64,000 bases of DNA from Peptoniphilus_A sp022767005 (GTDB lineage: Bacteria > Bacillota > Clostridia > Tissierellales > Peptoniphilaceae): the NCBI RefSeq assembly GCF_050315115.1, contig NZ_JBNPOJ010000005.1, forward strand, positions 62,001 to 126,000, written 5' to 3'. A program made the position numbers and the translations under genes. The notes below the pieces were generated by a model that was not told where the DNA came from, ran no database searches, and saw only the letters and a program-made list of their open reading frames with translations. Positions 44,387-52,972 of the stretch are shown here, piece by piece. How positions within the stretch are numbered: the first letter of the stretch is position 1; every line of letters starts with the position of its first letter.

Positions 44387-45106
44387 ATGAAGAAAAATTA
44401 TACTATTTTATCCCTATACTATGTCCTAATGGCATTGGGCTTATTTGTTTGTAAGCATTTTTTAAATACGCCCTATGATTCATCTAATTTTAGTGAAAAA
44501 TTCTTGCCCTTTATGATATTGTTGTCCCTATTGGTCTTATATTATGGATTAAAAAATAAAGATCAATTAGTTTTATCAAAGAGCAAAAGCCCAAGTTATC
44601 TTCTCTCTGTCCTTATATTTGTCCCTGTAGCAGGTTTTGGAGTTTATTCAATAATAAAGGGTTTTAGTCTTAATTTAGCTTTCTTTATTCTCATTGTTGA
44701 CACTGCCCTCATTGGCATAGCAGAAGAGGGGATGTTTAGAGGCATAGTATTAGGCGGCTTAGTGCGAAAAATTCATCCAGTATTTGCAATTTTAATATCC
44801 TCCTTTTTTTTCTCTTTGCTGCATATATTAAATATATTAGGAGGTTTGCCTTTTTCTGAAGTAGCAAATCAAATGCTATCCACCTTTATTATGGGTGTAT
44901 TTTTGGCATCAATGTATTTAGATACAAAAAATATTATTTTTCCAATAATATTTCACTCCCTTTGGGACTATATATTGTTAAGCGAAAGTCTTGCAGATAT
45001 ATCCTTTTTACCTTTACTCCTTATAGGTATAAATGTAGGCGAGATAATCATTTCACTTTTAATAATTATAAAATTAATGAAAGCCAATAAACAATTTTAT
45101 AATTAA
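44387..45106 (+). CDS. CPBP (CAAX/Abi) family intramembrane metalloprotease
   Basis: 239 residues, GGAGG before the start, about seven membrane segments. Catalytic motifs EEGMFRGIVLGGL (Glu-Glu-x3-Arg), FSLLHILNI (His) and IIFHSLWDY (His/Asp region) define the CPBP family, related to Rce1-type CAAX proteases. Bacterial members are tied to bacteriocin immunity or maturation and cell-surface processes. It and the PrsW-like gene flank one intergenic region downstream of the giant surface protein. Terminator follows. Confidence 0.85.
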   Translation: MKKNYTILSLYYVLMALGLFVCKHFLNTPYDSSNFSEKFLPFMILLSLLVLYYGLKNKDQLVLSKSKSPSYLLSVLIFVPVAGFGVYSIIKGFSLNLAFFILIVDTALIGIAEEGMFRGIVLGGLVRKIHPVFAILISSFFFSLLHILNILGGLPFSEVANQMLSTFIMGVFLASMYLDTKNIIFPIIFHSLWDYILLSESLADISFLPLLLIGINVGEIIISLLIIIKLMKANKQFYN

Positions 45107-45130
45107 CTTATAATTTTTATTTAACTTTTT

Positions 45131-45164
45131 AGTCCTGTTGTTTAGTTGTTGCAGGACTTTTTTA
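45131..45164 (+). terminator. Terminator of the CPBP gene
   Basis: Stem AGTCCTG/CAGGACT (45131-45137, 45152-45158), 14-base loop, T6. Confidence 0.85.
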
Positions 45165-45243
45165 TTTGACTTAGGGTTTTTTATTTGACTTGGGTTTTTT
45201 ATTGTTTTTTTTATTTAGCTTATACTTTTTATTTGACTTATAA
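45158..45243. repeat. Imperfect tandem repeats of TTTTTTATTTGACTT
   Basis: Units at about 45158-45176, 45177-45194, 45195-45225 (degenerate, ATTTAGCTTATAC) and 45226-45243 share TTTTTATTTgACTT; a related sequence also sits at 45115-45130. They lie between two hairpins, outside any gene. Probably slippage-born; function unknown. Confidence 0.65.
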
Positions 45244-45244
45244 G

Positions 45245-45271
45245 AAGTAGTGAAACTTTTCACTGCTTTTT
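45245..45271. terminator. Second terminator-like hairpin
   Basis: AAGTAGTGAA/TTCACTGCTT (45245-45254, 45259-45268), one mismatch, loop ACTT, then T residues. Backs up the CPBP terminator or ends a short transcript over the repeats. Confidence 0.55.
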
Positions 45272-45432
45272 GTAGTCATTGCCATCACCTACAACTAGAA
45301 TATACCTGCCTTTGCCACCCCATTAATTCCTCAACTTATTAAATTTTAATACTTCTTTTGATAATTTTTTCCTAAAAAGTTTATTTATTTTGCTGGCATT
45401 GTTTTTCTTTTAGTGAAATACTTTCCATATTA

Positions 45433-45441
45433 TGATATAAT
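45433..45441 (+). promoter_or_regulatory. Extended -10 promoter element for the IclR gene
   Basis: TG-A-TATAAT ending about 20 bases before the ATG at 45462, implying a very short leader with GGAAGGTG as ribosome binding site. Confidence 0.6.
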
Positions 45442-45461
45442 TTGTTTTGGAAGGTGAAAAA

Positions 45462-46211
45462 ATGATTCAAAGTTTAGTTAAGGCAGCAAATGTTTTAGAC
45501 GCATTGAAAAATGAAAATCGAGAACTTACAATTGCAGAAATATCTGAGTTTTTAAATATACCGCCAAGTACGGCTCACAGAATTTTATCTACGCTTATTG
45601 AAATTGGTTATGTGTCTAAGGACGAAAGGACGCACCTCTACGGACTTGGACCATCGCTTATACCTCTTGGGATAAAGGCTTCTTCAAAACTTGATCCTCA
45701 AGCTGTGGGTAAATCTGTATTAAAAAAATTATCTGATATTACAATGGAAGATTCTTTCTTTATTATAAAATCTGGCGACAAGGGTCTTATGCTGTCAAAA
45801 TCGGAAGGCAAGCACACTTTAAAAATCGTTGAAAATTTTGGTATTGAAATTGATCTTCACAAGGGTGCTATTAGAAAGACTATCCTTGCTTTTCAGCCAG
45901 ATGAATACATCAACTATTATTTAAAAAAGGATCTTTCTGATTATTTAGATTCGCCAGTGGATAAGGATGCTCTTAAAAAAGATTTAATAGAAATAAAAAA
46001 CAAAAAAATTTCCGTCTCCGACTCAGAATACATTGAAGATGCAATTGGCATTGGTGCTCCTGTCTTTAATTATAAGGATGTCTTGGTTGGTGCTATTGGT
46101 GTAGTTCTTCCAAAGGAAAGAGTTACTGAGGAGATAAAAAAGGAATATATAGAGGCAGTTAAAAACTGTGGCATTGAATTTTCAAAAAACTTGGGATATT
46201 CAGAGGCTTAA
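45462..46211 (+). CDS. IclR-family transcriptional regulator
   Basis: 249 residues from the ATG at 45462 (GGAAGGTG upstream). Winged helix N-terminus: SLVKAANVLDALKNENRELT then IPPSTAHRILSTLIEIGYVS. C-terminal ligand-binding domain (about 80-245) with GAIRKTILAFQPDEY and DAIGIGAPVFNYKDVLVGAI. Such regulators sense a metabolite and control catabolic genes. The target is not obvious: a terminator separates it from the ABC-F gene. Confidence 0.9.
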   Translation: MIQSLVKAANVLDALKNENRELTIAEISEFLNIPPSTAHRILSTLIEIGYVSKDERTHLYGLGPSLIPLGIKASSKLDPQAVGKSVLKKLSDITMEDSFFIIKSGDKGLMLSKSEGKHTLKIVENFGIEIDLHKGAIRKTILAFQPDEYINYYLKKDLSDYLDSPVDKDALKKDLIEIKNKKISVSDSEYIEDAIGIGAPVFNYKDVLVGAIGVVLPKERVTEEIKKEYIEAVKNCGIEFSKNLGYSEA

Positions 46212-46213
46212 TA

Positions 46214-46248
46214 AAGTTGTGTCAATAATCTTGGCACAGCTTTTTTAT
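46214..46248 (+). terminator. Terminator of the IclR gene
   Basis: AAGTTGTGTC/GGCACAGCTT (46214-46223, 46233-46242) with G-T wobbles, then T6. Confidence 0.75.
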
Positions 46249-46314
46249 TTTTTTGGATGTTGCCAATCTTTTAATGAGGTTAATTATTTGTTAAAATGTA
46301 CCTGGGAGGTCATT

Positions 46315-48204
46315 ATGCCAATACTTAGTTTAACAAATATTAAAAAATCCTATATTGACGAGGAAACTATTAAAGATGCAAGTTTAATAGTGGAAGAGGG
46401 CGACAAAATTGGCCTTATTGGAATTAATGGAAGTGGAAAGTCCACTCTTTTTAATATAATTACTGAAAATTTGTCCTATGATGATGGCGAAATTTTTAGA
46501 AAAAAAGATTTAAAAATCGGTTATTTAGAGCAACAACTTAATTTACATCAAGAGGGCAGTATTTACGATAATTGCCTTTTTATTTTTAGAGATTTAATTG
46601 AACTTGAAAAAAATCTTAGAAGGCAAGAACATATTATTGCTGAAAATCCTAATAATTTGGAAGAAGAATTAAATAAATATCAAAGGATGCAAGATGAATT
46701 TCACAAGTTAGATGGATACTCCTTTCACTCTAAGATTAGGGGGACTTTAATTGGGCTTGGTTTTAGCGAGGATGATTTTGATAGAGACATTTCAACTCTT
46801 TCTGGTGGTCAGAAATCGCGCGTGGCTCTTGCAATGCTTCTTCTTGAGGATGCCGATCTTCTACTTCTTGATGAGCCTACAAATCATTTGGACATAGATG
46901 CAATTTCTTGGCTTGAAAAATACTTAAAGGATGTAAACAAGGCAATTATTATAATTAGCCACGACAGATATTTTTTAAATAACATTGTATCTAAGGTCGT
47001 CCTTTTGGAAAATGGAGAAACCAAAACTTATTTGGGCAATTACGACAATTACATGAGGCAGAGAAAAAAGGATTTCGAGGTTTTAAAAAGACAATACGAG
47101 GATCAACAAAAGGAAATTAAAAGACAGGAAGAAATTATAAAGCGATACCTTAGCCTTGGCCGCGACAGATTTATAAAACAGGGCAAGAGCAGAAAGAAAA
47201 TGTTGGACAAGATGCAAAAAATCGAAATGCCATCTTCAAATAAAAAGACAAATCTTTCCTTTGCTACAAATAAGACTTCTGGCAAGGATGTTTTAGAGAT
47301 AAAAAATCTTTCAAAGTCCTTTGGCGACAATTTGGTTTTTCACGACTTAAATGCCTCTGTCTATAAAAATGATAAAATTGGACTTATTGGTCCCAATGGA
47401 GTTGGCAAATCAACTTTATTTAAAATAATTGCGGGAAAAATTAGTCAAGACTCTGGCGAAGTAAAAATTGGCTCCAATGTCGACATTGCCTTCTTCTATC
47501 AAGAGCTGGACAATTTAAACTTAAATAACACCGTCATGGACGAAATTTGGGACGAGTTTCCAAAACTTGAACATTTTCAAGTGAGAAAATATTTGGCTGA
47601 ATTTCTCTTTGTTGGCGACGATATTTTTAAAACTATTGATGAACTTTCTGGCGGCGAGCGTGGAAGACTTTCTCTGTTAAAAATTATGTTAAAGGGTGCA
47701 AATTTTTTAGTCCTTGACGAACCTACAAATCACTTGGATATTGACTCAAAGGAAATACTTGAGGATGCACTTCTTAAATACGAGGGTACTGTCCTTTCTA
47801 TTTCTCACGACAGATATTTTTTAAATAAAACTGTGGACAAAATTTTTGAAATGAAAAAAGACGGCATAAACACTTTTTTGGGCAATTATGATTATTACTT
47901 GGAAAAAACTACTGAAGTCGAAACTTTAGATGATAATTACAAGTCAAAGACAGAAATTGCAAAGGTAAAACGAGAAGAGAGAGAAGAACGTCAAAAAAAC
48001 AAGGCGCTTCGCAAAGAAAGGGAAAAAATTGAAAGTGAGATTGCTAATATTGAAGAAAAGTTATCCACAATCGACGAAAAACTTGCAGACTCTAACACTT
48101 ACAAGGATTATCAACTAGCAAATGATTTATCAATAAAGCGTGAAAGCCTTGCAAATACTCTTGAAGAGCTTTACGAAACTTGGATGGAATTGGAAGAAAA
48201 TTAA
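46315..48204 (+). CDS. ABC-F family ATP-binding protein
   Basis: 629 residues from the ATG at 46315 set by GGGAGG; the frame is open further up but runs into the IclR gene. Two ABC cassettes without membrane segments: Walker A GINGSGKST and GPNGVGKST, signatures LSGGQKSR and LSGGERGR, Walker B LLLLDEPTNHLD and FLVLDEPTNHLD, H-loops SHDRYFLN. Interdomain linker about 245-330 and a C-terminal coiled coil (about 555-625, Glu/Lys-rich). ABC-F proteins act on the ribosome, in translation rescue or antibiotic protection. Uup/YdiF-like; no evidence for a specific resistance type. Confidence 0.92.
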   Translation: MPILSLTNIKKSYIDEETIKDASLIVEEGDKIGLIGINGSGKSTLFNIITENLSYDDGEIFRKKDLKIGYLEQQLNLHQEGSIYDNCLFIFRDLIELEKNLRRQEHIIAENPNNLEEELNKYQRMQDEFHKLDGYSFHSKIRGTLIGLGFSEDDFDRDISTLSGGQKSRVALAMLLLEDADLLLLDEPTNHLDIDAISWLEKYLKDVNKAIIIISHDRYFLNNIVSKVVLLENGETKTYLGNYDNYMRQRKKDFEVLKRQYEDQQKEIKRQEEIIKRYLSLGRDRFIKQGKSRKKMLDKMQKIEMPSSNKKTNLSFATNKTSGKDVLEIKNLSKSFGDNLVFHDLNASVYKNDKIGLIGPNGVGKSTLFKIIAGKISQDSGEVKIGSNVDIAFFYQELDNLNLNNTVMDEIWDEFPKLEHFQVRKYLAEFLFVGDDIFKTIDELSGGERGRLSLLKIMLKGANFLVLDEPTNHLDIDSKEILEDALLKYEGTVLSISHDRYFLNKTVDKIFEMKKDGINTFLGNYDYYLEKTTEVETLDDNYKSKTEIAKVKREEREERQKNKALRKEREKIESEIANIEEKLSTIDEKLADSNTYKDYQLANDLSIKRESLANTLEELYETWMELEEN

Positions 48205-48220
48205 AAGATCTTTAAAAAAG

Positions 48221-48446
48221 TTTTCCACAAGTATATTTGTGATGCCTACTTTATCCCCAAAGTTATTCACATTATCCACAATTAAAGCAAAAATTTTTTA
48301 AAAAGTAGTGCACATTTAATACACATTTTGAAAAAATTATCATTAAACAAAAAAAATCTCTAATTTTTCAAATTTTTAACTTACTTTTTACAAAAAATGT
48401 ACAATTTTATCCACAGATTTAAAAAGTTATCAACTTCTGTGCATAA
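48221..48446. other. DnaA-box cluster with AT-rich core (oriC-like or DnaA-titration locus)
   Basis: Left group: TTTTCCACA (48221), TTATCCCCA (48251), TTATTCACA (48263) directly followed by perfect TTATCCACA (48272). Right group: perfect TTATCCACA (48407), TTATCAACT (48427), and reverse-strand TTATGCACA (48438-48446). Between them 48281-48406 is almost all A/T. The layout resembles a bipartite bacterial origin: two groups of DnaA boxes around an unwinding element. No dnaA or dnaN lies nearby. Could be an origin, a regulatory DnaA-box cluster or a titration site. Confidence 0.65.
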
Positions 48447-48450
48447 TAAT

Positions 48451-48474
48451 AGAGCTGAAAAACAGCTCTTTTTA
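48451..48474. terminator. Terminator between ABC-F and racemase genes
   Basis: Stem AGAGCTG/CAGCTCT (48451-48457, 48463-48469), loop AAAAA, then TTTTATTTT on the plus strand; overlaps the end of the convergent racemase gene. Confidence 0.8.
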
Positions 48475-49119
48475 TTTTGATTTTAGTTTGTTAATCATGT
48501 CCTCTGCGGGATCTAGAATTTCAATATCTGTCAATTTTTTAAATTCCTCTTTCATATAGGGAAAGTGGGTACAAGCTAAAATTATTGCATCTGGTTTTTT
48601 TTCCATGGCGTTGAAAAATTTAAAGAGTTCCTTGAGTCCAAGCTTAGATACAATATCTCTTGGCAAAGTTTTCTTTTCAATTTCTTCAACTATGGAAAGC
48701 ATCCCAATGGAAATTGTATTTCTAAAAGTTTTTTCTGAAATGATTTTATCTATTCCATGGGCTGATTTTGAATTTGCCGCAAGGATTACTATGTCTTTAT
48801 AGTAATTGTCGAGATTTTTGTAAAAGTCAAAGGGAGTTATAACTTCAATGCTTTGACGTCGAGTTAAATCGTCTACATCGATGGCTGCTGAGAGAGAATT
48901 ACAATAGATAAAAATTTTTGCTGCACCTTCATTTTTTGCCTCAACTATTTTCTTTTCAACAATATTTGTTAGCTCATCCTTTGAATAATATTGAAGATAG
49001 GATTGCTCCTTTGGATTTTTTGAAATTGGAAAACTAAGGGCGTCAAAACCTCTTGATTTTAAAAGTTCCACTCCCATCTTTGTGTCGACAAAAGTTCCTG
49101 CAAATACTCCTACTTTCAT
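48472..49119 (-). CDS. Aspartate/glutamate racemase family protein
   Basis: 215 residues. Two catalytic cysteines of the PLP-independent Asp/Glu racemase superfamily: YCNSLSAAID near residue 73 and ILACTHFPYM near residue 184. Could supply D-glutamate for peptidoglycan (MurI) or interconvert aspartate. It lacks clear MurI landmarks such as the N-terminal DSGVGG, so murI is not assigned. Stands alone next to the DnaA-box cluster. Confidence 0.8.
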   Translation of the reverse strand: MKVGVFAGTFVDTKMGVELLKSRGFDALSFPISKNPKEQSYLQYYSKDELTNIVEKKIVEAKNEGAAKIFIYCNSLSAAIDVDDLTRRQSIEVITPFDFYKNLDNYYKDIVILAANSKSAHGIDKIISEKTFRNTISIGMLSIVEEIEKKTLPRDIVSKLGLKELFKFFNAMEKKPDAIILACTHFPYMKEEFKKLTDIEILDPAEDMINKLKSK

Positions 49120-49211
49120 TTCATCACTTCCTTAAAATAAATCAATCTTCCTAAAAATCTATATTTTTTTTGTAAAAAATTTTCCATAAATATTATATAA
49201 AATGTTGAAAT

Positions 49212-50105
49212 TCATTCCACTGCCCTTTTCTTTTTTGTACTTGTAAAAATCTTTATGATTTCCAAGATAAATAAAATTATTATTCCAATGAAAAACCCAA
49301 GGGGACTAAAATTTTCTATATTTAATGCTACATTTCCCCTTATAGTAGTAGGCCCCATAATAATTGCATAAAGGGAGCCTATAATCATGCCGATAATTAG
49401 GTAGAGCATCTTTCCCCGACTTTTTCTCATTTTTTCTCTAATAATTCTTATAGACATAAAAATTCCAAATAAAATTCCAAGGGACATTACCACTAAGGGC
49501 ATAATCTTTTCAAAATTAAATCTTAAAACTTCACCCACTGCTTCCACTATGGGAATGTAAACTCCTGCAATGAGAAGTATTGATGAGCCAGAAATGCCCG
49601 GCAAGACCATGGCAGAAATTGCCACTGCCCCCGATATAAATAAATAAAAATAGTCAAAGCTATTTGGATTAACTAAGTCAAAGTTTCCCATGAGTTTGCT
49701 CCTATTCCTAAGATAAACTAAAAGGGCAACTACAAAAATTCCCATAAAAATAAAATAAAATTTGTCTTTATGTTTTTTTAAAATTTCTATTTCGCTTTTT
49801 ATGACAAAGGGAAGGGACATAATAGTTAGTCCCAAAAAAACAGAGCTCATAAAGTAAATTTTACTTTGAAATAATTCTGACAAGAAAAAAATACTAAGTA
49901 GTAGTCCAAATACCCAGCCTAGTCCCAACTTTAAGAGATAAAAAAAAGAAGATTTCCTTCCGCCTTTTTCTCCTTCAAAGAACTCATGAAGTGATTCAAT
50001 AAATTTATCATAAAATCCCAGTATAAAGGCAATAGTTCCGCCACTCACTCCTGGAACGGAGTCGGCTATTGCCATCATCATTCCGTGAAAAATATTAATT
50101 AACAT
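49212..50105 (-). CDS. DUF368 membrane protein (PopT-type polyprenyl-phosphate translocase)
   Basis: 297 residues, GGAGG before the start, about eight membrane segments. ADSVPGVSGGTIAFILGFYD near residue 13 and AMVLPGISGSSILLIAGVY near residue 165 are the two internal DUF368 signature repeats. DUF368 proteins were recently shown to recycle undecaprenyl phosphate across the membrane (PopT). Together with UppP in this window it completes lipid-carrier recycling. Functional transfer is from the family. Confidence 0.85.
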   Translation of the reverse strand: MLINIFHGMMMAIADSVPGVSGGTIAFILGFYDKFIESLHEFFEGEKGGRKSSFFYLLKLGLGWVFGLLLSIFFLSELFQSKIYFMSSVFLGLTIMSLPFVIKSEIEILKKHKDKFYFIFMGIFVVALLVYLRNRSKLMGNFDLVNPNSFDYFYLFISGAVAISAMVLPGISGSSILLIAGVYIPIVEAVGEVLRFNFEKIMPLVVMSLGILFGIFMSIRIIREKMRKSRGKMLYLIIGMIIGSLYAIIMGPTTIRGNVALNIENFSPLGFFIGIIILFILEIIKIFTSTKKKRAVE

Positions 50106-50187
50106 AATTCCTCCATTTAATCTATGATAACATTTATTTGGAATTTTAATTATTAATTTATTGTAAACTTTCTTAAATTTATATTAA

Positions 50188-50211
50188 AAATCCACTGCAT
50201 TTTTGCAGTGG
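50188..50211 (-). terminator. Terminator of the unknown membrane gene
   Basis: Perfect 8-bp stem CCACTGCA/TGCAGTGG (50192-50199, 50204-50211); T-rich on the minus strand. Confidence 0.8.
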
Positions 50212-50216
50212 CAATA

Positions 50217-50942
50217 TTATAAAATCTCTTGGTCTTTTCTTATATCTCCATAAATTTCTTCGATATTGTCTAAATATAAATCAGAAAGTCTCGCCATATA
50301 TATGGGAGTAATTACTACAAATCCAATTATTGCAGCTACTGCAAGTATAGATACAATTATTATAACCAAGGGCATAGTTTTTACTGCTATTGCTAATAAA
50401 ATTAGCATAATACTTAAAATTATTGGAATCATGTAGACTTTTAATAATGTGATAAGAGTCTGTGAAAATAATCTTATTCCTGATTTAAAAATAAGTTTTA
50501 TGTTTTGGGAAAAAGATAAATCTCTATATCGCTCATCTGCCATGACAAAGTTCAAATAAGCAAATATCAGTGAAATAAGAGTAGTAACCAAAATATATAA
50601 AATTGAAATAATTGGTATAATCTTTCCATTGTCCATATCACTTAGTACTAATCCAGTACCTGAAGTTAATGTTGAAAGTAAAATTATAACAACACTAATT
50701 AAGCCAATTAAAATATTAGCCAAAAAGACTTTTCCTGTAATTGTCTTTATTCCCCTTAAATAATCTGAAAAAGTGCCTTCTCTCGTGTATAAAAGTCCCC
50801 TGCAAACAATATAATTTCCAATCCAAAAAATAATAGGTCCAATTATAGATACATTTTCATCAGAAATTCTGTCAAAAATTCCCGCTATAACTCCCATTAA
50901 TAGTAATATCAATATTATAGATCCATAACTATATTTTCTCAT
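50217..50942 (-). CDS. Integral membrane protein, unknown family
   Basis: 241 residues from the ATG at 50942 (AAGGAGGAGACA upstream); a longer open frame has no site. Six hydrophobic segments, with charged loops (DERYRDLSFSQNIKLIFKSG; LYLDNIEEIYGDIRKDQ at the C-terminus). The pattern recalls glycerophosphoryl-diester-phosphodiesterase-membrane/DUF-type six-helix proteins, but I do not recognise a family. Upstream of DUF368 with a terminator between them. Confidence 0.7.
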   Translation of the reverse strand: MRKYSYGSIILILLLMGVIAGIFDRISDENVSIIGPIIFWIGNYIVCRGLLYTREGTFSDYLRGIKTITGKVFLANILIGLISVVIILLSTLTSGTGLVLSDMDNGKIIPIISILYILVTTLISLIFAYLNFVMADERYRDLSFSQNIKLIFKSGIRLFSQTLITLLKVYMIPIILSIMLILLAIAVKTMPLVIIIVSILAVAAIIGFVVITPIYMARLSDLYLDNIEEIYGDIRKDQEIL

Positions 50943-51389
50943 TGTCTCCTCCTTTGTTTTATATAAAAATACTATCACAAATTGAAACATAGTTAAAGTA
51001 TTTATAATACTATTGGTATCGATTTCATTTTGTGCTATAATAAATTATAACTGAGGAGGTGAATTTTTTATTATTGAAGTTTAAAATTCAATAAAATCGA
51101 GAGATAAAATTTATGTAAATTGCACCATTGCTCATATTTTATTTTAAATTTTAAAATTTTTTTATAAATAAAGTTTATATTTTTAATTTTTCAAAATAAA
51201 TAATTCTGCAATCAATTTCAAATATCTCTTATTACAAGGTCGTGAGAAGTTGTATTTATTGTTTTTAATAGAAATCTTCTCAATAGAAAATAATCTAATT
51301 ATTTGCACTTTATATTAATGTTGAAAATTATTAAAAAGATTAATTTTCCAATGACCTTTGACAAAATTTTTAAATTATGAGGAGCAATT
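50943..51389. other. 447-base intergenic stretch with orphan Shine-Dalgarno
   Basis: A TATAAT at 51036-51041 and a perfect GAGGAGGTGA site at 51053-51062 are followed only by tiny frames (the nearest, TTG at 51074, has six codons). A loose hairpin TGAGAAG/CTTCTCA (51243-51249, 51276-51282) follows. Checked for a glycine riboswitch, common upstream of AGCS carriers: its conserved core was not found. The AGCS promoter lies in the last ~60 bases. Confidence 0.4.
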
Positions 51390-52859
51390 ATGGAAAATAT
51401 AATTCAAACTATTCATGAAATAAGCAATTTAATAGGACAAAAAATGTATGGCGACGCTTTTTCCATGACTACAGGTCTTTTAAGTGATACTATCTATACA
51501 TATCTTTTAATTCCTCTACTACTTGGCATTGGTCTTTACTATACTTTCAAGATTAGAGGCGGACAAATAACTAATATTGGACACGCAATAAAATTAATTT
51601 CAAAACCTGCTGAAAGCGAAAATGCTATTTCACCTTTTAAGGCATTTACAATTTCTGCGGCATCACACATTGGTACTGGTAACATAGTAGGTGTTGCAGC
51701 AGCAGTATCTATTGGCGGTCCTGGCGCAGTATTTTGGATGTGGGTTACAGCACTTATTGGTGGTGCTTCATCCTTTGTAGAAAATACATTGGGTCAAGTC
51801 TTTAAGGAAAGAAATCCTGATGGAACTTTTAAGGGTGGTCCTGCTTTCTACATGGAAAAAGCACTTAGAATGCCAAAACTTGCGGCACTATTCTCAATAG
51901 TAATCTCCGTAGTTTATGGTATTAACTTCAATGCAATGCAAGCAAATACTATTGCAGCTGGCTTTAATTCATCCTTTGGACTTGACAAAAAAATTGTCGC
52001 ACTTGCACTTATAATAGTATCAGGTCTAATAATATTTGGCGGACTAAGAAGAATTGCCGATGTAACAAGTTTATTAGTTCCATTTATGGCAATTATTTAT
52101 ATGGTAGTTGTATTATTTATAGTTATCAAAAACATCAAACTTGTGCCACATATGTTTGGACTAATCTTTAGCGGAGCTTTCTCACTTAAAGCTGGCTTTG
52201 GCGGATTATTTGGTACTGCAATATTAAATGGTATAAGACGTGGACTATTCTCAAACGAAGCTGGTATGGGTGCTGTACCTAACGCATCAGCAGTAGCAGA
52301 TGTATCTCACCCTGCAAAACAAGGTCTTATCCAAGCTCTTGGTGTATATCTTGATACAATCTTAGTTTGTTCAGCAACAGCTTTCGTAGTAATATTAGCA
52401 GGCGAAGGAATTTACGCATCAGATTTAAAGGGACTTGAAATTACACAAGCTGCTCTTGCAAATGAAGTAGGTGGATGGTCAAATTACTTCTTAACATTCT
52501 GCGTATTGATGTTTGCATTCTCTTCAATTATCGGTAACTATTACTATGGTGAAAACAACATCTTAAAATTAAACCTTGGTAAAAACTCATTAAATATTTA
52601 TAGAGTTCTAGTTCTTATAGCAGTTGTACTTGGTTGCATTGGTGACTTCTCAATTGTATGGAACACTGGCGACGTATTCATGGGTATTATGGCAGTAATA
52701 AACTTAATAGTATTGATCTTCTTAGGAAAAATTTCTGTTGGAGTTTATAATGACTACATTAAACAACTTAATGAAGGAAAAGACCCTGTATTTCATCCAG
52801 CAGATGTAAAAGAACTTAAACCATATATGAGTGAAATCACTGCTTGGGACAAAAAATAA
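51390..52859 (+). CDS. Alanine/glycine:cation symporter (AGCS family)
   Basis: 489 residues, GAGGAG before the start, about eleven membrane segments. AASHIGTGNIVGVAAAVSIG near residue 91 and GGPAFYMEKAL near residue 150, together with GIRRGLFSNEAGMGAVPNAS near residue 290, are AGCS signatures. Imports alanine or glycine with Na+ or H+. Unlinked to a catabolic gene. Terminator follows. Confidence 0.92.
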   Translation: MENIIQTIHEISNLIGQKMYGDAFSMTTGLLSDTIYTYLLIPLLLGIGLYYTFKIRGGQITNIGHAIKLISKPAESENAISPFKAFTISAASHIGTGNIVGVAAAVSIGGPGAVFWMWVTALIGGASSFVENTLGQVFKERNPDGTFKGGPAFYMEKALRMPKLAALFSIVISVVYGINFNAMQANTIAAGFNSSFGLDKKIVALALIIVSGLIIFGGLRRIADVTSLLVPFMAIIYMVVVLFIVIKNIKLVPHMFGLIFSGAFSLKAGFGGLFGTAILNGIRRGLFSNEAGMGAVPNASAVADVSHPAKQGLIQALGVYLDTILVCSATAFVVILAGEGIYASDLKGLEITQAALANEVGGWSNYFLTFCVLMFAFSSIIGNYYYGENNILKLNLGKNSLNIYRVLVLIAVVLGCIGDFSIVWNTGDVFMGIMAVINLIVLIFLGKISVGVYNDYIKQLNEGKDPVFHPADVKELKPYMSEITAWDKK

Positions 52860-52869
52860 AATAAAAAAT

Positions 52870-52898
52870 AAAAGTCGTAGCTAGTCTGCGACTTTTTT
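52870..52898 (+). terminator. Terminator of the AGCS gene
   Basis: Stem AAAAGTCG/CGACTTTT (52870-52877, 52889-52896) then T residues. Confidence 0.82.
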
Positions 52899-52972
52899 AT
52901 TGCAAAAATTTAATTATTTTTAAAATTACAGTATCTTTGATATATGTTAAAATAAAATAAAAGGAGGAAATC

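Noticed and set aside
48472..49119. Naming this gene murI
   Set aside because: Catalytic cysteines fit the superfamily, but the N-terminal MurI landmark is missing, so glutamate racemase is not assured.
51100..51389. Possible glycine riboswitch before the AGCS carrier
   Set aside because: The conserved aptamer core sequences were not found in the region.
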